Positions 34,921 through 44,325 of a DNA stretch of 64,000 bases are shown piece after piece (the stretch's first letter is position 1; each line of letters begins with the position of its first letter). The DNA comes from Angomonas deanei (taxonomy: Eukaryota; Euglenozoa; Kinetoplastea; Trypanosomatida; Trypanosomatidae). The translations under genes were made by a program, and so were the position numbers. The DNA lies in contig LR877145.1 of the NCBI GenBank assembly GCA_903995115.1, positions 372,001 through 436,000 on the forward strand. The letters run 5' to 3'. The notes under the pieces were generated by a model, which had not been told where the DNA came from, made no database searches, and worked only from the letters and a program-made list of their open reading frames with translations.

Positions 34921-36327
34921 TCACCACATCTCCTCTACTCTCACACCCCCATTCCTCAATTGGCCTATGATGGTCTTAAAGGATGGATTGGTGCCCTTAT
35001 CATAGTAGACCCGGCGCACTCCCTCCGCCGCCAACAGCGGAGTGAAATCCTCAATAGCCTTACAACCCCTGAAGTTAACCCTCGTAATCCTTTCCGGCAG
35101 CGTGGCGCACCAGTCGACAGTGTCTACCTTCTCCCCCACACGAATACCGGTAACACTTGGTAAAAGCGGCAACACGGTCTCACAATAGTCTCCTAGCGGT
35201 ACACCACCAGACAGTTCCTCTGGGGTGCCCACGGTCAGCAGATTGATATCCACACCATAACAAAACGCTCTTAGTACGTCATAGGAAATGTCTCCGGCCC
35301 TATAGGCAAGGTGGCACTGGTAAGCGGACCAGTAGAAACTCTTAACACGCTTCGGCTCCGGCAGCAGGTCCACGACCGTCGCAATGAACTCTCCCACGCT
35401 ACCGCCTCCAATCATAGTGTGATGGTCTTCGGGTAGCGTACAGTCCTTATAATGGGGAAACTTCACACTCGTCACAGCAGGTAGGAGAGGTAAGACCGTG
35501 GTGAAATACTCTAGGCACGTCCCAACGGCGGTGACAGCCAGGAGGGACTCCCTCGTAAACTTGTACTCCCCTCTGATGCCGTACTCGCAATACCGCTGTA
35601 GCGTAGATACAGGGTTAACACCGTTCCTGTATTGTACATAGCAGGTCTCCACGCTATCAAAGGAACCCGTGATGGTCTTCAGCGAAGGCAGAGGTACCGT
35701 CATCCACTCCAGGAACTCTCCCACGCTGCCACCGCGTATATCATCCATCAGCGTTGCTGGTAGCGTCAGTTTCTCCCGGGTATCGGCCGCCAGCACGCTC
35801 CGCCGCACGTCCTCTGGAACACGATAGGCCTTACAGTACTTGTAGAGCCCGATGAGATCACACTGGCAGGTGGAAAGGTCGTAATACTCGTCGAGTAGTC
35901 TGTCCCGCCTCGTCTCCAGCGCGGCAGCCAACTCGTGTTGGATCTTCTCAATGGTCGCCGTCGTCTCTCTCTCGTAGTCGGAGTGCTCCTTCTTCATCCT
36001 CGCAATATCCTTCAACGCCTCCTCCAACTCATTTTTCTGTCTGTCGTAAATGTCCTTCATCTCTTCCGCGTAGTCGTGCTTCTCCTCCTTTAGCTCGTCG
36101 TACTTCTCTTTTAACTCGTTGTATCTGTTTGTTCCCTCGGTGTGCTCTTTTTGCAGCTCGGCGTGTTTCCCTTTTATGGCTGCGTAATCTTGTTTTAGCT
36201 CGGTGTGCATCTCCTTCAGAAATATTAGTTCTTGTTTTAACTCGGACCGCTCAATGGCACCCTCCGTGACTTGCTGCTGCAGGGCGATCCACTGGGCAAA
36301 GAAGGCGGCGGGAACAGTCTCACTCAT
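34921..36327 (-). CDS. Array member 6: coiled coil plus two modules (468 aa)
   Basis: 468 residues from the ATG at 36325-36327 (MSETVPAAFFAQWIALQQQV). The frame extends 45 codons upstream, but that stretch spans a pyrimidine tract and AG (CTTCCCTCCCTGCAG) and is leader. The coiled coil covers about 10-135. The linker DLSTCQCDLIGLYKYCKAYR is nearly identical to member 1. The modules then contain DDIRGGSVGEFLEW, TAVGTCLEYFTTVLPLLPAV, PEDHHTMIGGGSVGEF and LAYRAGDISYDVLRAFCYG, and the protein ends in the LRR-like part (ERITRVNFRGCKAIEDFTPL ... GVRVEEMW). Intact, with no membrane segment. Closest to member 1 in its N-terminal half and to member 4 in its C-terminal half, which suggests recombination between copies. 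Confidence 0.8.
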   Translation of the reverse strand: MSETVPAAFFAQWIALQQQVTEGAIERSELKQELIFLKEMHTELKQDYAAIKGKHAELQKEHTEGTNRYNELKEKYDELKEEKHDYAEEMKDIYDRQKNELEEALKDIARMKKEHSDYERETTATIEKIQHELAAALETRRDRLLDEYYDLSTCQCDLIGLYKYCKAYRVPEDVRRSVLAADTREKLTLPATLMDDIRGGSVGEFLEWMTVPLPSLKTITGSFDSVETCYVQYRNGVNPVSTLQRYCEYGIRGEYKFTRESLLAVTAVGTCLEYFTTVLPLLPAVTSVKFPHYKDCTLPEDHHTMIGGGSVGEFIATVVDLLPEPKRVKSFYWSAYQCHLAYRAGDISYDVLRAFCYGVDINLLTVGTPEELSGGVPLGDYCETVLPLLPSVTGIRVGEKVDTVDWCATLPERITRVNFRGCKAIEDFTPLLAAEGVRRVYYDKGTNPSFKTIIGQLRNGGVRVEEMW

Positions 36328-36809
36328 TCCGATAAAAAAAATAGGGAATACGGTATTTGAGATTGGTTTACTGTTTCTTAAAAAAAAAGGGGCTGCAGGG
36401 AGGGAAGAATGCAATACGGCCAGTAAAAGATACACGGGCCACCTGATCCTTCCCCACAACAAAGAAAAAAAGAAGAAAAAAAAAAAATAGCGAAACCGAA
36501 AAGAAAATTTAGATCTCGACCGATGATCGTAACGCGAAAAACAAACCTATCATGCAATCACTGTTATATTTCTACCGTAATGTTTTTCATACTCTTTTTT
36601 TTTTTTTTCATATCGAGTTTTTTTTTGCTAATAGGTACTTAAATAAGCCTCAAACGACGATAACAAATACAAAAAAAAAAAAAAAAAGGCTGTCTCCACT
36701 ATGTTTTATCCTCGTAAAATTAAATAAACCTCAACGAAAAAGAAGAAGATACATAAACAAATAAATAAATAAAAAAACAGGACAGGGTAGCAACACTTCT
36801 GTCCGTTCT
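36328..36809. other. AT-rich intergenic spacer within the array
   Basis: About 480 bases, with the leader and acceptor of member 6 near 36345-36420, T12 near 36597-36609, A17 near 36671-36688 and AAAT repeats. No gene seen. Confidence 0.6.
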
Positions 36810-37179
36810 TTATTGTAGTCGTGTTTGGTCCCGCTCCTTGGCCAACGCCTGTTGGGCCTTCTCAGCGGCCGCCGTGGTCTCTCTCACGTGGTCAGAGTGC
36901 TCCTTCTCCAGCCTCGCGATATCCTTCAACGCCTCCTCCAACTCATTCTTTTTTCTGTCGCAAATATTAATCATCTCTTCCTGGAAAATCGCGGTGCTCC
37001 TCCATTAACTCGTCGTTCGCCCGTCTTAACTCCGCATTCACTGCCTCCAGCCGTCTCACTTCCCCTTGTAGGGCAGTCCGCTCAATAGCACCTTCCATGA
37101 CTTGCTGCTGGAACAGACTCTTCTCCGCCTCCAGGGCGATCCACTGGGCGAAGAAAGCGGAGGGAACAGAATCATTCAT
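36810..37179 (-). pseudogene. Array member 7: truncated N-terminal coiled-coil copy
   Basis: The ATG at 37177-37179 opens MNDSVPSAFFAQWIALEAEK, a 70-residue frame of family coiled coil that then goes out of frame near 36980. In the next frame the coiled coil continues (KKNELEEALKDIARLEKEHSD ... ALAKERDQTRLQ) to a TAA at 36810-36812. No module or LRR-like end is present. With a single frame break, this is a coil-only remnant of about 120 residues. Confidence 0.6.
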
Positions 37180-37601
37180 TTCGTTGAAAATAAAGAAAAA
37201 AGAATGTGATATTTGAAGAACGGCGTTCTGTCGGTAAATAAAAAAAAATCTTCAGAGAGAGAAGGAGAGAGAGAGACGTATGTCCAGGGTTCCTCCGTTG
37301 CCAGCTTACCAAACTGTTCTAGCGCACGGCAACGGTATCAAACATAAAAAAGAATAAGCTAATCCAAGCAAAGCTAACAAGAAGCAACAATATCGTCATT
37401 TCTATCTCGGATGGTATTCTTTTCGATCCGAAAGAAAACTATCCACCTCGCTCACACCTCAGTCGCGTGAGTCACCGGTATGAAATAGAAAGAGCAAAAA
37501 AGAAAAATTAAAAAAGGTGAATCGGCTAACGCCGTATCCGTTTATTCTGATATGGTGGTAATGCAGTTTGTATGGCTTGACGGTGGACAGCACGCCTCCC
37601 A
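37180..37601. other. Intergenic spacer within the array
   Basis: About 420 bases. The stretch at about 37240-37400 (AG repeats, then CCTCCGTTGCCAGCTTACCA ... CTAGC) is repeated with small changes at about 38625-38765 beyond the next copy, marking the duplication unit. Near 37555-37601 is 3' flank shared with member 1 (ATGCAGTTTGTA). Confidence 0.65.
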
Positions 37602-38564
37602 TCACCAGCGGTCCTTCACTACCGTCACGCCTTTCTTCTTCAACCGGTCTATTATGTCCTCGAATCGTGGATTGGTGCTCCCGCTGTAGTAGACCTTGGA
37701 TAGCCGATGCATTTTCAACAATGGAGTGAAATCCTCAATAGCATCACAACCACTGACGTCAACCGTCGTAATCGTTATCGGCAGCTTGGCTATTCTTGTT
37801 ACCTCCTGCCCCACCGTAATGCTTGTCACGGACGGTAAGTAAGGCAACATGACCATGCAATACACCTCGAAACTCACACGCGCGCGAAGTAAGCTGGGGG
37901 GGCACACACACAACCACTCACCCCCCTCACCATGACACCACGCCTTCAGCACCTCGGAGGAAATGTGATCAGCCTTAAAGGCCAGATAGCAGCTGTCATG
38001 TGATTTGTAGAAGCCCTTAATATCCTTCGGCTCTGGTAGTAGGAACACGACCTTCGCAAGAAACTCCCTTACGCTGCCGCCCCCAATCATGGTACGCCGG
38101 TCCTCGGGTAGCGTGTACTCCTCATAATCGTCGAACTTGGCACTTGTGATACCACGCAGGAGAGGCAGTACTGTTTTGAAATACTCCTCGCACGTCCCGA
38201 CGGCGGTGACGGTAAGGAGGGCCTCCTTCGTAAAGTAGTACTCTCCCTTGATATCGCACCCAGCACAGTAGAACTGCAGTACGGACAGAGGTACAGTGCC
38301 CCGCTTGTACTGGACATAACCGTCCTCCGCACTGCAAAAGTCGTAAGCCGCCGCCAGGTCTGGCAACACTGCCGTCCCGTTTGCACTCTTAGCTGCCGCG
38401 TAGGCAGAAGTCCTCTCTGGCCAGAGGCACGAGCGCTCCACCAGATACCTCTCTAGCTTCACCCGTGCCTTACTCTCCTCCGCGATTTGCTGCCGTAACT
38501 GCTTATATTCCACCTCCAGGGCGATACACCGGTCGAGTAAAGCGGCGAGAACAGCATCACTCAT
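37602..38564 (-). CDS. Array member 8: short coil plus one module (320 aa)
   Basis: 320 residues from the ATG at 38562-38564 (MSDAVLAALLDRCIALEVEY). The coiled coil is reduced to about 45 residues and followed by a Ser/Ala-rich linker. The modules contain CSAEDGYVQYKRGTVPLSVL, CDIKGEYYFTKEALLTV, TAVGTCEEYFKTVLPLLRGI, PEDRRTMIGGGSVREFLAKV and LAFKADHISSEVLKAWCHG, then the LRR-like end (ITTVDVSGCDAIEDFTPLLK ... GVTVVKDRW). Intact, with no membrane segment. The frame reaches 38690 only by reading through an AG microsatellite and leader sequence. This is the first copy transcribed and has the most divergent N terminus. Confidence 0.78.
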   Translation of the reverse strand: MSDAVLAALLDRCIALEVEYKQLRQQIAEESKARVKLERYLVERSCLWPERTSAYAAAKSANGTAVLPDLAAAYDFCSAEDGYVQYKRGTVPLSVLQFYCAGCDIKGEYYFTKEALLTVTAVGTCEEYFKTVLPLLRGITSAKFDDYEEYTLPEDRRTMIGGGSVREFLAKVVFLLPEPKDIKGFYKSHDSCYLAFKADHISSEVLKAWCHGEGGEWLCVCPPSLLRARVSFEVYCMVMLPYLPSVTSITVGQEVTRIAKLPITITTVDVSGCDAIEDFTPLLKMHRLSKVYYSGSTNPRFEDIIDRLKKKGVTVVKDRW

Positions 38565-39007
38565 TTCGTTAAAAGCAGGAAATAAATACAATACTGGAGG
38601 TAGTTTGATGTTTGATAAACGAAAGAAAAAGTCTTCAGAGAGAGAGAGAGAGAGAGAGATCCAGTCATTCCTCCGTTGCCAGCTTACCAAACTGTTCTAG
38701 CACACGGCACCAAAATAAAGAAGAATAAGCTGATCCTAAGCAAAGCAAACAGGAAGCAACGATACCACCAATGAGCACTCCCCCCGAGTACTGTGAGTAC
38801 ACATCACGACGCTCCACCACGTTACCCATCCTGCTACCAAGGTCGGGCCGTCGTGTCTATCGGTTTGATGCCTCTCCTACCACGGTCGGCGCCGGCAGGG
38901 GAGGCAATCCGCAAAGCGGCGCTGTGCATTTGGGGAGGGTATTACCATCATCACTCCGCTTGCGTTTCATCCCGCCTCACACACGCCCAATATTTTGGTT
39001 CAACCAG
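38565..39007. other. Intergenic spacer: AG microsatellite and a GC-rich stretch
   Basis: An AG repeat of about 11 units lies at 38637-38660 and is followed by the block duplicated from 37240-37400. From about 38770 to 38960 the sequence is GC-rich and partly open on the plus strand, but I see no motif and cannot tell a gene remnant from spacer. Confidence 0.5.
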
Positions 39008-39472
39008 TTAAAGTTGCTTTTCCAATCGCTCCATCATCTTCGCATACGACTCCGTCAAGTCCAGTGGTTTAGTGGGGTAGGCAGGTCGACCTTGTGGACG
39101 GGCCACCACAGGGGTGTGCGAGGACACTGGAGAGGGATTGATCTCCCTAGTGGCAGCGGCGGTATCGAGGGGGGTCCTAGACTTCTGGCGGGTCGTTCCG
39201 TCCAATACCGTTCTGGTCTGTGGCGGTGGGGAGGTCCGCCTTTGCGTCTCTGGTGTTTGCGAGAGGGAGAGGACCGTCGGCGGCGGCGGGGAGCGTCGCT
39301 GGCCATTGCTACCTAGTAATGCTAAAACGGATGCGCTAGGTGCCGCGGGAGGCACCTGCTCCGTCCCGCCGCTGCTCTGCAGTTTCTGCAGCTCCTCTGG
39401 GGTGCGAGGGCGGTGGAGGTCCTCTATGATTCTAAGTTTGGTATTGTAGTACTCGTCTGGTAGACCACTCAT
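39008..39472 (-). CDS. Hypothetical protein, mostly disordered (154 aa)
   Basis: The frame begins MSGLPDEYYNTKLRIIEDLH (a short helix with an N-terminal acidic/aromatic patch). It continues with a long Ser/Thr/Pro/Arg-rich disordered middle containing several TP and SP sites (QRRSPPPP, QKSRTPLDT, INPSPVSSHTP), then ends with an amphipathic helix TESYAKMMERLEKQL. Many TP/SP sites would suit a proline-directed kinase substrate. The two conserved-looking ends around a disordered middle resemble small cytoskeletal adaptors. No family recognised. GC-rich composition and strong codon bias favour a real gene. Confidence 0.55.
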   Translation of the reverse strand: MSGLPDEYYNTKLRIIEDLHRPRTPEELQKLQSSGGTEQVPPAAPSASVLALLGSNGQRRSPPPPTVLSLSQTPETQRRTSPPPQTRTVLDGTTRQKSRTPLDTAAATREINPSPVSSHTPVVARPQGRPAYPTKPLDLTESYAKMMERLEKQL

Positions 39473-39626
39473 AGGCTGTCTTCTACTTTATTGTTCTTTT
39501 TTTTTTTTGGGGGGAGAAAATAAAATTTGGGAAAAATGGTGAGGTAGCGACCTGTGACCGTCCAACCATCAACGGGGGGAAAAAAAAAAAGCGAAATGAG
39601 AGCACAATGGAAAAATAAAAGCATGT

Positions 39627-41171
39627 TCAACAAAACACAGTGTGTGTGGGAAACTCAATCTTGCGTGTTCCCTCCACATGATGTGGTTTGTCCAATAATA
39701 TTTTGGGAAGGAAATCAGAGATGTGCTGTTCTTGACCGTATATTTTTGAAATGGACGTCGACGATCCGCAGACACGGACCGGCGTGGCGCTCTTCTCGGA
39801 GGGCACGGGGTGCTTGGTGGTGGGGGAGGTCCGTGACGTGTTACAGAAGTGAACGGACGGGTAGAGGTCGACGTCGCCGGCGAGGAGCACCACCTGGTCG
39901 AACCGGTGACTCTGAAACTGCTCAATAATGCACGTGGCAATCGCCACATCCACCCCCGACTGCACCCAGACGTGGCCGGGGCCGTCCTGGGTGTACCCTC
40001 GCTGCCGCTTCATGCCACCCACGAGCTTGGCAATCACATTTTTGAGCGAGTGGTCCGCGTTCATCTCATCGGTCAAGAAGCGCTTTCGCAGCGCCGCCTC
40101 AGTCAGGTGCTGCGCCCGGTGGGCGAGGGGGATCGCCGTCTCCACAAACTCATTGAAGGCGTCGGGGTCGGTGTCAAACCAAAAGGCGAAGGGTTCCATG
40201 TGCAAAATGTCGCCGATATACTGTAACGTGTGGGCCAGCGCCTCTGCGGTGGTGGTGTAGTACGCACTGGTATCCCGGTGGAGCCCCTTCTTGGTCATGC
40301 ACCGCTCAAAGTAGGGCCCGTCGATCACCACCGCCACCCGCCCAGACCGTTCCTCCCCCGACGGGGTGTACGGCGGCACCACGTACGACGGGTCGCCGGC
40401 CGGAGCGGCGGGGTGGTCTGTGGGGACGTGGGTGGACGGGGCGCTGTCGCTGTCGGTGTCGTGCTGCTCCCCGGCCGGCTGGCGGCAGTGGGTCGTCTCA
40501 TGCTGCCCTCCGCAATTGCTGCAGTGCACCTTCTCGCACACACTGGATGTGTGGCCCTTTTCATTGCAGGCGTAGCACACCGCCAGGGGGCAGTGGGCAA
40601 TGAAGTGGCCTGGCTGCTGACACATGCGGCACAGCTGACCTTTGGGGCACTCCGCCGCGTCATGGCCGGGTCGGTTACACTGATAGCACACCCGTCCCCT
40701 CGTCCGCAGCGGACAGTCGAGGGAGCGGTGGCCCTGGTGGGCACAATGGAAGCAGTACGGCTTGCTGCTGCAGATCTGCGAGCTGTGCCCGTAGGTGCCG
40801 CAGTTATAGCAGCGGGTGAGGGGGCAGGTCACGGCGCCGTGCCCCAGCTGGTGACACTGAAAGCACTCCATGAGCTGTTGCTTCATGGGGCAGCTGGACT
40901 GCATGTGCTTGGGGGAGCCACACATGTGACACACCTCGAACTTGAGACCCACGGACTCGATATCTTCGTGGTGCCGGGATCGCTTGAGGGGACAGTCCTC
41001 GCGGAAGTGTCCCTCGTGGCCACACTCACGGCACTTGACGGTGGGGCAGTTGCGCTTGAGGTGGCCGACACGGGCACAGTTGTTGCACTTCATGCCGGAG
41101 AGATCCTTCAGCTGGCCTTGAACCTCCGTCTTGATCGGGGTCTCGGGCAACAGTGGTGGTGGAGGATCCAT
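39627..41171 (-). CDS. Ten-CCHC zinc-knuckle protein with a C-terminal NYN (PIN-like) nuclease domain
   Basis: 514 residues. Nine canonical CX2CX4HX4C knuckles (about 28-225; e.g. CNNCARVGHLKRNC, CFQCHQLGHGAVTC, CYACNEKGHTSSVC) plus a tenth with shorter spacing (CSNCGGQHETTHC) precede a linker. Residues about 273-460 look like a LabA/DUF88-type NYN domain: RVAVVIDGPYFERC, WFDTDPDAF, SGVDVAIATCIIEQF, VVLLAGDVDLYPSV, then SSTSISK. The acidic residues IDG, SGVD and GDVD match the metal-binding positions of NYN ribonucleases. Kinetoplastid zinc-knuckle proteins such as UMSBP and HEXBP usually have only knuckles; the nuclease fusion is unusual. An RNA-binding ribonuclease is the natural inference. 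Confidence 0.8.
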   Translation of the reverse strand: MDPPPPLLPETPIKTEVQGQLKDLSGMKCNNCARVGHLKRNCPTVKCRECGHEGHFREDCPLKRSRHHEDIESVGLKFEVCHMCGSPKHMQSSCPMKQQLMECFQCHQLGHGAVTCPLTRCYNCGTYGHSSQICSSKPYCFHCAHQGHRSLDCPLRTRGRVCYQCNRPGHDAAECPKGQLCRMCQQPGHFIAHCPLAVCYACNEKGHTSSVCEKVHCSNCGGQHETTHCRQPAGEQHDTDSDSAPSTHVPTDHPAAPAGDPSYVVPPYTPSGEERSGRVAVVIDGPYFERCMTKKGLHRDTSAYYTTTAEALAHTLQYIGDILHMEPFAFWFDTDPDAFNEFVETAIPLAHRAQHLTEAALRKRFLTDEMNADHSLKNVIAKLVGGMKRQRGYTQDGPGHVWVQSGVDVAIATCIIEQFQSHRFDQVVLLAGDVDLYPSVHFCNTSRTSPTTKHPVPSEKSATPVRVCGSSTSISKIYGQEQHISDFLPKILLDKPHHVEGTRKIEFPTHTVFC

Positions 41172-41576
41172 TATGGCAATGGGGAATAAAAAATTTTACT
41201 TTTTTAATTTTATATATTTGAAAAAGAAAGAAAAAAAAGGATTATGAATCTTTTTTTATTGTTGAATAGTTAGTTATGAAAAGAAAAAAGGAAACGTTAA
41301 TCGGGTACTAAAAGTCAGCCCTTTTTTTTTGAAAGAAAGAAAAAAGAGGAGAAATGAAGAGTATGCACGATGGGGAAAAAAAAAAAAGATACAAAGCGGT
41401 GGAAATCGCTCAGAAAAAAAAAATGGGCTGTGACTTTAAGAGTTTTAAAAACAAAGCAGGTTTTTTTATATAGTTGTATTTTATGAGTGTGATTTTTTTT
41501 TTTTTGTTTTGTTTTGTTTTTCCGCCAAAAAAAAAAAAAAAGCGTTGTAATAATATTTAAAAAAAAAAAAAAATGT
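41172..41576. other. AT-rich intergenic spacer
   Basis: About 400 bases packed with homopolymers (T9-T13 and A10-A15, for example 41492-41504 and 41527-41542). A 130-residue minus-strand frame through it is Phe/Lys-rich translation of these tracts, and no gene is supported. Confidence 0.65.
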
Positions 41577-44277
41577 TCACTGGTCTGCCCATTTAAAAAA
41601 CTGACACTTACGATCCTTGCAGGCAAAGAACTTCTTCCCCATGGACTGCTCTTTCCGCGACACGAGAGACTTGGCGGGCTGGCCGCAGGCACACATAGGG
41701 ACCCCACCGTTGGAGTGGTCCCCCGCCGCTGGTCGTTTCCCCGTCGGAAGGGTGTACGCCGGGGCGACAGGGGCGGCCGGTCGTGCCACGTGCCCCTTTA
41801 CCGCAATGTAGTCCTTCAGCCGAGGGTCGCAGGAGATGCACACGGTCTCCTCCTGCTCCATGCCAGGCACCCCTTGCACTCCTCTGAAGTCAAACGTGAG
41901 CAGCACCGCCTGGCAGGTGGGGCAGCGCCGGCCGGGGCAGGGTTTCACGGAGGAGGCGGTGGGGAGGGTGACGGTCACACCACACTCCGGCCACCCTTTG
42001 CAGGAGAGATAGGGACCAGTCGGCCCATTCCGCAGTCGCAGCTCATTGCCCTGACAGGACACACAGCTCACGATCCCGACATTCTCGAGGCCAGAGGCCA
42101 GCGGACAGTCTGCCGTGCACTGGAAACAGCGGAACTCCCCTACCGCCTCGATGTCGGGCCCATGCGGAGGGTGCGTGAAGCAGTAGGGGCACACCGTGTA
42201 GCTGGTGCGCTTCTCGCGGTTGGTGACGCGGAGGGCGAAGAAGGGGCACAGGGCGCACTTCTGCTGGGGTTGGAGCAGCTCCAGATCGCTGTTGTGGCCG
42301 CCAGGGACCCTGCACTGCTCCGCGCATTGGTTGCAGTGCACATAGGACGACTCCCGGCCCCCGCCCGTCTCAGTGCGCTTAATCAAGTTCATGGACCCAC
42401 CGCACTTCCCACAGGGGCACAGGTTCTGTTTCACGACGGTGGTGTCGGAGGACACACCCCGACTCCGCGGCAGATGCTGCCCCAACTCGGCTTCAAACTT
42501 GCCAGCGTTAGCGGCGAGGGCCTCAAATATCTCCTTGTACAAGCGCACTGCCGCCTCCAGGACCTGTTCCTTCGTGGCCGCCCCGTTCGCAATATCATTC
42601 ATTGCCATCTCCATCTGCGCCCGTAACTGCGGCTGCAGCAGACTAGAGAGACCGAGCACCTCATACGCAGAGGCAAGGGCGATCCCGAGGGTGGTGGGGA
42701 CGAGAGTCTGTCCCTCCCGCCGCACATACTCCCTGTCCAGTACCGTCTTGATGTGCTGTGCGATCGTGGCGTCGGTGCCGATCCCATTACGGTCCATCAG
42801 GGAGATAAGATTGGTCTCCGTCAGCGACGGTGGGGCGGCGGTGCGGTGTTTCTCCAGGAGCACCTCTGTCGGGGTGAAGGTGGTGCCCTGCTGGTAGTTG
42901 GGGATGAAACTGCTGTTCCACTTTTCATAGGTGAAGATCTCCATCCACCCTTTGGAGAGGACGGTCGTGCCGGAGGTGGTGAACACCTTCACCGCCATAG
43001 GACACCACGACAAAGGTCGTCGCGGCGACGGCGTCGGGGGAGAGGGAAGCCAAGAAGTGACGCACAATGAGATTGTATAGTTTTCCCTTGTCGTCATTCG
43101 GCGCATTCCACGCTTTGGTAGGGTGGATGGGCGGGTGTGCCTTGTCATCATGGCCGCCCTTCTGAGGCCGGCGAAACTTCTCCTGCGGGTTGTTCACCAT
43201 CGCGGTGGCAAAGGTGGCCACATCCTGATTGCTCGTCTGTGTCTGCACCAGCTGCAACAGCTCACTGTCCTGAAAGGTGTAGCCATCCGTCTCTGTACGG
43301 GGGTAGGAAATGAGTCCCTCTTGATAGAGCGACTCCGCCAGACTCATGCACCGCTCGGAGGTAATACGGAGGTGGGTGGAGGCCAACTTCTGCAGGACGA
43401 CCGTCGCCAGGGGAACAGGCGCACGGCGGTGGCTGGGCCGCTGGTTGACCTGCACCACCTTCGCCACGCCCCCCTCCTCCGCCGCCGCGCACAGCATATC
43501 CTCGTAGAGCAGGGTGGCCCCGAGCTGGTCGTAGATGGACCCTCGGCGGGCAGCAAACCGCGACCCCTCATGCTGCATGCTAAAGGTGAAGTAGTCCTCC
43601 GGGACGAACCCTTTCTGCTCCCAATACCGTCGTACAATGAACCCCAACGTGGGGAACTGGCACGGCCCGAAGGAGAGGACGTTGGGGATACTCTCAAAGG
43701 CGTGTCTGAACTTGATGGACTGGAACCGTGTAAACGCGGCCCCAATTCGTAAGTCCATCTCTTGTCGCGCCTCCACCGCCTCGGATAGTCGTTTGTTCGG
43801 TGCCGTCAGGGTGCGCATCGCCTGGTGTAGGTCCCGTGTGGTGAGCGCGGAGAAGTGCGCTCGCCGCACATTCAGCCTCGGATTCTGCGTCAGTGCCACC
43901 TCCATCACCTCGAAACAAATATTTTCCCCTTCCCGATCGCAATCCAACCACAAGATGAGTCCGTCCGCCCGCTTCGCCAGCTTCTCAATATTAAGTTTGA
44001 CGGGCAGCAAGTCGGTTTTGACCGATTTGGTAATTTTAGCGGTAAATAACTCCGCAAAAGGGAAGTTGGCCCAACTCTTCGTGTGCGGTGGGAACTCATC
44101 CTCCATCAAGTGGCCAGCGACGGAGGTCATGATCATGTTGGCACCCTCGTAGGTGAACTCAAAGACTGGATTGAAGCGAGACTGCGACGTTGTCGTGCGA
44201 CACTTCTGGCCGGATAGCACGGCGGCCACCTCCTTCGCCACACTGGGCTTCTCGGCCACGTTGAGGTACGTGGGCAT
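41577..44277 (-). CDS. TOP3: DNA topoisomerase III (type IA), with one frame break near 42995
   Basis: Two overlapping frames together give about 899 residues, the length of topoisomerase III alpha. The first (from the ATG at 44275-44277, MPTYLNVAEKPSVAKEVAAV) carries the Toprim domain (LILWLDCDREGENICFEV with the acidic metal site) and the catalytic Tyr in GLISYPRTETDGY. The second carries RNGIGTDATIAQHI, then four or more C4 zinc motifs (LCPCGKCGGSMN, GPYLSCKGWPECGV, PCPGRRCPTC) and a C-terminal GRF-type zinc finger (MCACGQPAKSL ... KKFFACKDRKCQFFKW). The join falls between about 42985 and 43005: near VVVSYGGE/VFTTSGTTVL one G in GGCGGTGAAGG is extra. The enzyme decatenates DNA with RecQ helicase and RMI1. 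I expect one intact gene. Confidence 0.85.
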
Positions 44278-44284
44278 TCCGAGT

Positions 44285-44325
44285 CTATGCAAGTGAGAGA
44301 AACAAAAACTAAAAAAAGGAATCTA
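44285..44325 (-). promoter_or_regulatory. Probable trans-splice acceptor for TOP3
   Basis: On the coding strand TAGTTTTTGTTTCTCTCACT is followed by TGCATAG, with AG at 44285-44286, eight bases before the ATG at 44277. An alternative TTG start further upstream would lie before this AG, which decides the start. Confidence 0.6.

Larger units (their letters stand above)
26667..38564 (-). repeat. Tandem array of a modular coiled-coil gene family
   Basis: About 12 kb holding eight head-to-tail minus-strand copies or remnants: four intact genes (26667-28433, 30588-31898, 34921-36327, 37602-38564), two decayed copies (28560-29318, 33756-34693) and two truncated N-terminal pieces (29820-30195, 36810-37179). 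Copies share the start MS(D/E)xVxAAF, a block upstream of the start (TTGAGGTAAGTTTTAC on the + strand near 30235, 31930 and 34730) and a 3' flank (CCTGGCCGTCCTAACCATCA near 30572 and 33740). Shared flanks show whole-unit duplication. Confidence 0.85.

Noticed and set aside
26667-38564. Array proteins as variant surface antigens
   Set aside because: No signal peptide, membrane segment or GPI signal in any intact copy; the apparent hydrophobic starts of the longer frames are leader sequence.
40230-41189. 319-codon plus-strand open frame
   Set aside because: Antisense to the zinc-knuckle/NYN gene; its composition mirrors the repeated Cys codons.
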